A stretch of DNA of 64,000 nucleotides from the NCBI RefSeq assembly GCF_017315705.1, contig NZ_JAFLRF010000002.1, positions 415,548 to 479,547 on the forward strand, given 5' to 3'. A model generated the notes under the pieces. It was not told where the DNA came from. It did not search any database and was given only the letters and a program-made list of their open reading frames with translations. This DNA is from Trinickia mobilis (GTDB lineage Bacteria > Pseudomonadota > Gammaproteobacteria > Burkholderiales > Burkholderiaceae). Positions 62,450 to 64,000 of this stretch are shown here, piece after piece; position 1 is the stretch's first letter, and the number at the start of each line of letters is the position of its first letter. The position numbers were made by a program, and so were the translations under genes.

Positions 62450-63775
62450 GTGGCACAAAGCGAAACGGCCTTCAGCGCTTATACCGCGAGGCGTCATAAC
62501 CGTTGGGTCCAGTTGGCAGCCGGCATCGCCTGTATGGGTTTGATCGCCAATCTGCAGTACGCGTGGACTCTCTTCGTCGTCCCTATGGACGCCAAACATC
62601 ACTGGGGACAGGCAGCCATTCAGTTGGCGTTTTCGATTTTTGTCGTCACCGAGACCTGGCTGGTGCCCGTCGAAGGTTGGCTGGTCGACAGGTTCGGCCC
62701 TCGTCCCGTCGTGATCGGGGGCTCGATCTGCGCGGCGCTGGGCTGGATTCTCGATGCCTATGCACCGAGCCTGCCGGTGCTTTACGTTGCCGCGGTGATC
62801 GCCGGCGTCGGAGCAGGGTGTGTTTACGGGACTTGTGTGGGCACCGCGCTCAAGTGGTTTCCGGACAAGCGCGGTCTGGCCGCCGGCCTGACCGCCGCCG
62901 GGTTCGGCGCCGGTGCCGCGCTGACGGTGATCCCGATCTCCAACATGATCCAGCATTCCGGGTACGAGCATGCGTTTGTCTTCTTCGGCGTGCTCCAGGG
63001 CGCCTCAATCCTGCTGCTCGCGACTTTGCTGGTGCGTCCGAAGGCGCCGGCTCATGCTGCCGGCGTGAAGCGCATCGTCGCAACCAAGACCGACTACACC
63101 ACGAAGCAGATGGTCCGCGCGCCGCTTTTTTGGGTGATGTACGCGATGTTCGTCTGCGTCGCTGCGGGCGGCATCATTGCCACCGCGCAGATCGGTCCGA
63201 TCGCCAAGGAATATGGTTTTGCGGCGATGCCGGTGAGCGCGCTGAGCGTCACGTTGCCGCTGCTGACGATGACGCTGTCGATCAACAATCTGTGCAACGG
63301 CTTCACGCGCCCGCTGTGCGGCTTCATTTCCGATCGAATCGGCCGTGAGAACACCATGTTCATCACCTTCATAGGCGAAGGCCTGGCGCTGCTGGGGCTG
63401 ATGTACTTCGGGCACAACCCCTATATGTTCATGATGTTTTCCGCAATCGTTTTCCTCTGCTATGGCGATATCTTCTCGAACTTTCCGGCGACCTGCGCCG
63501 ACACGTTCGGCGCCAAATACGCTGCGGGCAACGCCGGCACGCTCTACACCGCAAAAGGGACGGCCGCCATTTTGGTGCCTGTGGCTTCGCTGTTGTCTGC
63601 GCACGGCGGGTGGGGCGGGGTCTTCGTCTTCTTCGCGTGTCTCTCGATGCTGTCGGGCCTGTCGGCGAAGTTCATTCTGTATCCGCTGCGGCGCCGCTGG
63701 ATTCTGAATTCGGCTGTGCCCGACAAGTCGCCGGCAACGCACTTTCAGGCATCGCTTGGCGGTTCACATGAGTGA
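62450..63775 (+). CDS. oxlT: MFS transporter, oxalate:formate antiporter type
   Basis: A 441-residue protein with about 12 membrane spans: VQLAAGIACMGLIANLQYAW, TLFVVPMDAKHHWGQAAIQL, VVTETWLVPVEGWLVDRFGP (the motif between spans 2 and 3), ALKWFPDKRGLAAGLTAAGF, FLCYGDIFSNFPATCADTFG and AGNAGTLYTAKGTAAILVPV. The YGTCVG and YTAKG segments agree with the OxlT subgroup, which exchanges oxalate for formate. It starts with GTG 62450 after GACGGAGA. The neighbours make oxalate uptake or oxalate/formate exchange highly likely. Confidence 0.88.
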   Translation: MAQSETAFSAYTARRHNRWVQLAAGIACMGLIANLQYAWTLFVVPMDAKHHWGQAAIQLAFSIFVVTETWLVPVEGWLVDRFGPRPVVIGGSICAALGWILDAYAPSLPVLYVAAVIAGVGAGCVYGTCVGTALKWFPDKRGLAAGLTAAGFGAGAALTVIPISNMIQHSGYEHAFVFFGVLQGASILLLATLLVRPKAPAHAAGVKRIVATKTDYTTKQMVRAPLFWVMYAMFVCVAAGGIIATAQIGPIAKEYGFAAMPVSALSVTLPLLTMTLSINNLCNGFTRPLCGFISDRIGRENTMFITFIGEGLALLGLMYFGHNPYMFMMFSAIVFLCYGDIFSNFPATCADTFGAKYAAGNAGTLYTAKGTAAILVPVASLLSAHGGWGGVFVFFACLSMLSGLSAKFILYPLRRRWILNSAVPDKSPATHFQASLGGSHE

Positions 63776-63861
63776 GCGCAGCCGAAGGCGCGTTCGTGTA
63801 CGGATTGCGATGTGCAATAGGAAAGTGAAGTTTTCCCAACGCCGCTCGGCAGGAAAAGATC

Positions 63862-64000
63862 ATGGTCCATCTCGATGAATTGATTGAACGGCATATCGGC
63901 TGCCGGAGTTCGCTCCTCGCAATCCTCCACGCGATTCAGGACGAAGCCGGCTTCATTCCGCCGGAAGCCGTTGCGCCGTTGGCGCGCGCGCTGAACCTCT
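63862..64000 (+). CDS. fdsG: NAD-dependent formate dehydrogenase gamma subunit, N-terminus (partial)
   Basis: The first 46 codons, MVHLDELIERHIGCRSSLLA followed by ILHAIQDEAGFIPPEAVAPL and ARALNL, match the beginning of the NuoE/FdsG-type thioredoxin-like [2Fe-2S] subunit. The Cys ligands lie beyond the window. With the rest of the fds genes it would oxidise formate to CO2 and form NADH, which closes the oxalate pathway. ATG 63862 lies 86 bp after the transporter gene. Confidence 0.85.
   Translation, partial: MVHLDELIERHIGCRSSLLAILHAIQDEAGFIPPEAVAPLARALNL

Noticed and set aside
1..64000. CRISPR array
   Set aside because: No set of three or more regularly spaced direct repeats was seen; the only direct repeat pair with similar spacing (10288-10336) has two copies.

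Overview
The window looks like high-GC Burkholderiaceae DNA, most likely Paraburkholderia, Caballeronia or Burkholderia on a secondary replicon or accessory arm. The reasons are the polyhydroxybutyrate genes (phasin, PhbB, a PhaZ-type depolymerase), many regulators, several small proteins of a type I associate with this group, and oxalate-degradation genes. The genus call is inference from protein character, not from a marker gene. No rRNA, tRNA or CRISPR array was found.

Layout. 1-3.4 kb: end of a threonine dehydrogenase gene, a VOC protein, a YceI lipoprotein, a TetR regulator with an NTF2-like gene, and an exported protein. 3.4-8.1 kb: a probable small island of poorly characterised genes (HTH_39-like protein, PIN-like nuclease, membrane/coiled-coil protein) with gaps and damaged ends. 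8.1-14.9 kb: PHB module (phaP, phbB, a ribbon-helix-helix regulator with a visible operator, a frameshifted depolymerase) and a SagB-type oxidoreductase. 15-22 kb: tiny genes, including two paralogous single-span membrane proteins under 60 aa, a frameshifted chemoreceptor, a GlxA-type regulator with a nonsense codon, and an AI-2E transporter.

22.2-45 kb is the most interesting part. Three closely paralogous TetR regulators sit beside an RND efflux operon and a catabolic cluster: FAD monooxygenase, extradiol-type dioxygenase, FAH hydrolase, acyl-CoA ligase, OmpW, a molybdopterin enzyme with its FeS subunit resembling pyrogallol-phloroglucinol transhydroxylase, and a quinone-oxidoreductase-like protein. 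Four promoters here share one architecture: TTGACA, 17 bp, T(C/T)TAAT, an internal ATCA at a fixed position, and a trailing TCAC. Two of them are divergent promoters between a TetR gene and its neighbouring operon. This suggests one duplicated regulatory module controlling efflux and catabolism of a probably hydrophobic aromatic compound. The molybdenum subunit carries an N-terminal extension resembling an SCP2 lipid-binding domain.

45-50 kb: another TetR, an enoyl-CoA hydratase, and decayed transposase and tyrosine-recombinase fragments. 50.4-64 kb: an oxalotrophy locus with a GntR regulator, oxalyl-CoA decarboxylase, two formyl-CoA transferases, a PAS protein, an FAH-family enzyme, PntAB transhydrogenase, pyruvate kinase, an oxalate/formate-type MFS antiporter and the start of an NAD-linked formate dehydrogenase. 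Together these would import oxalate, activate and decarboxylate it, oxidise formate to CO2 with NADH formation, and convert NADH to NADPH. Matching GTGATATAC motifs before the GntR gene and before the decarboxylase mark probable operators.
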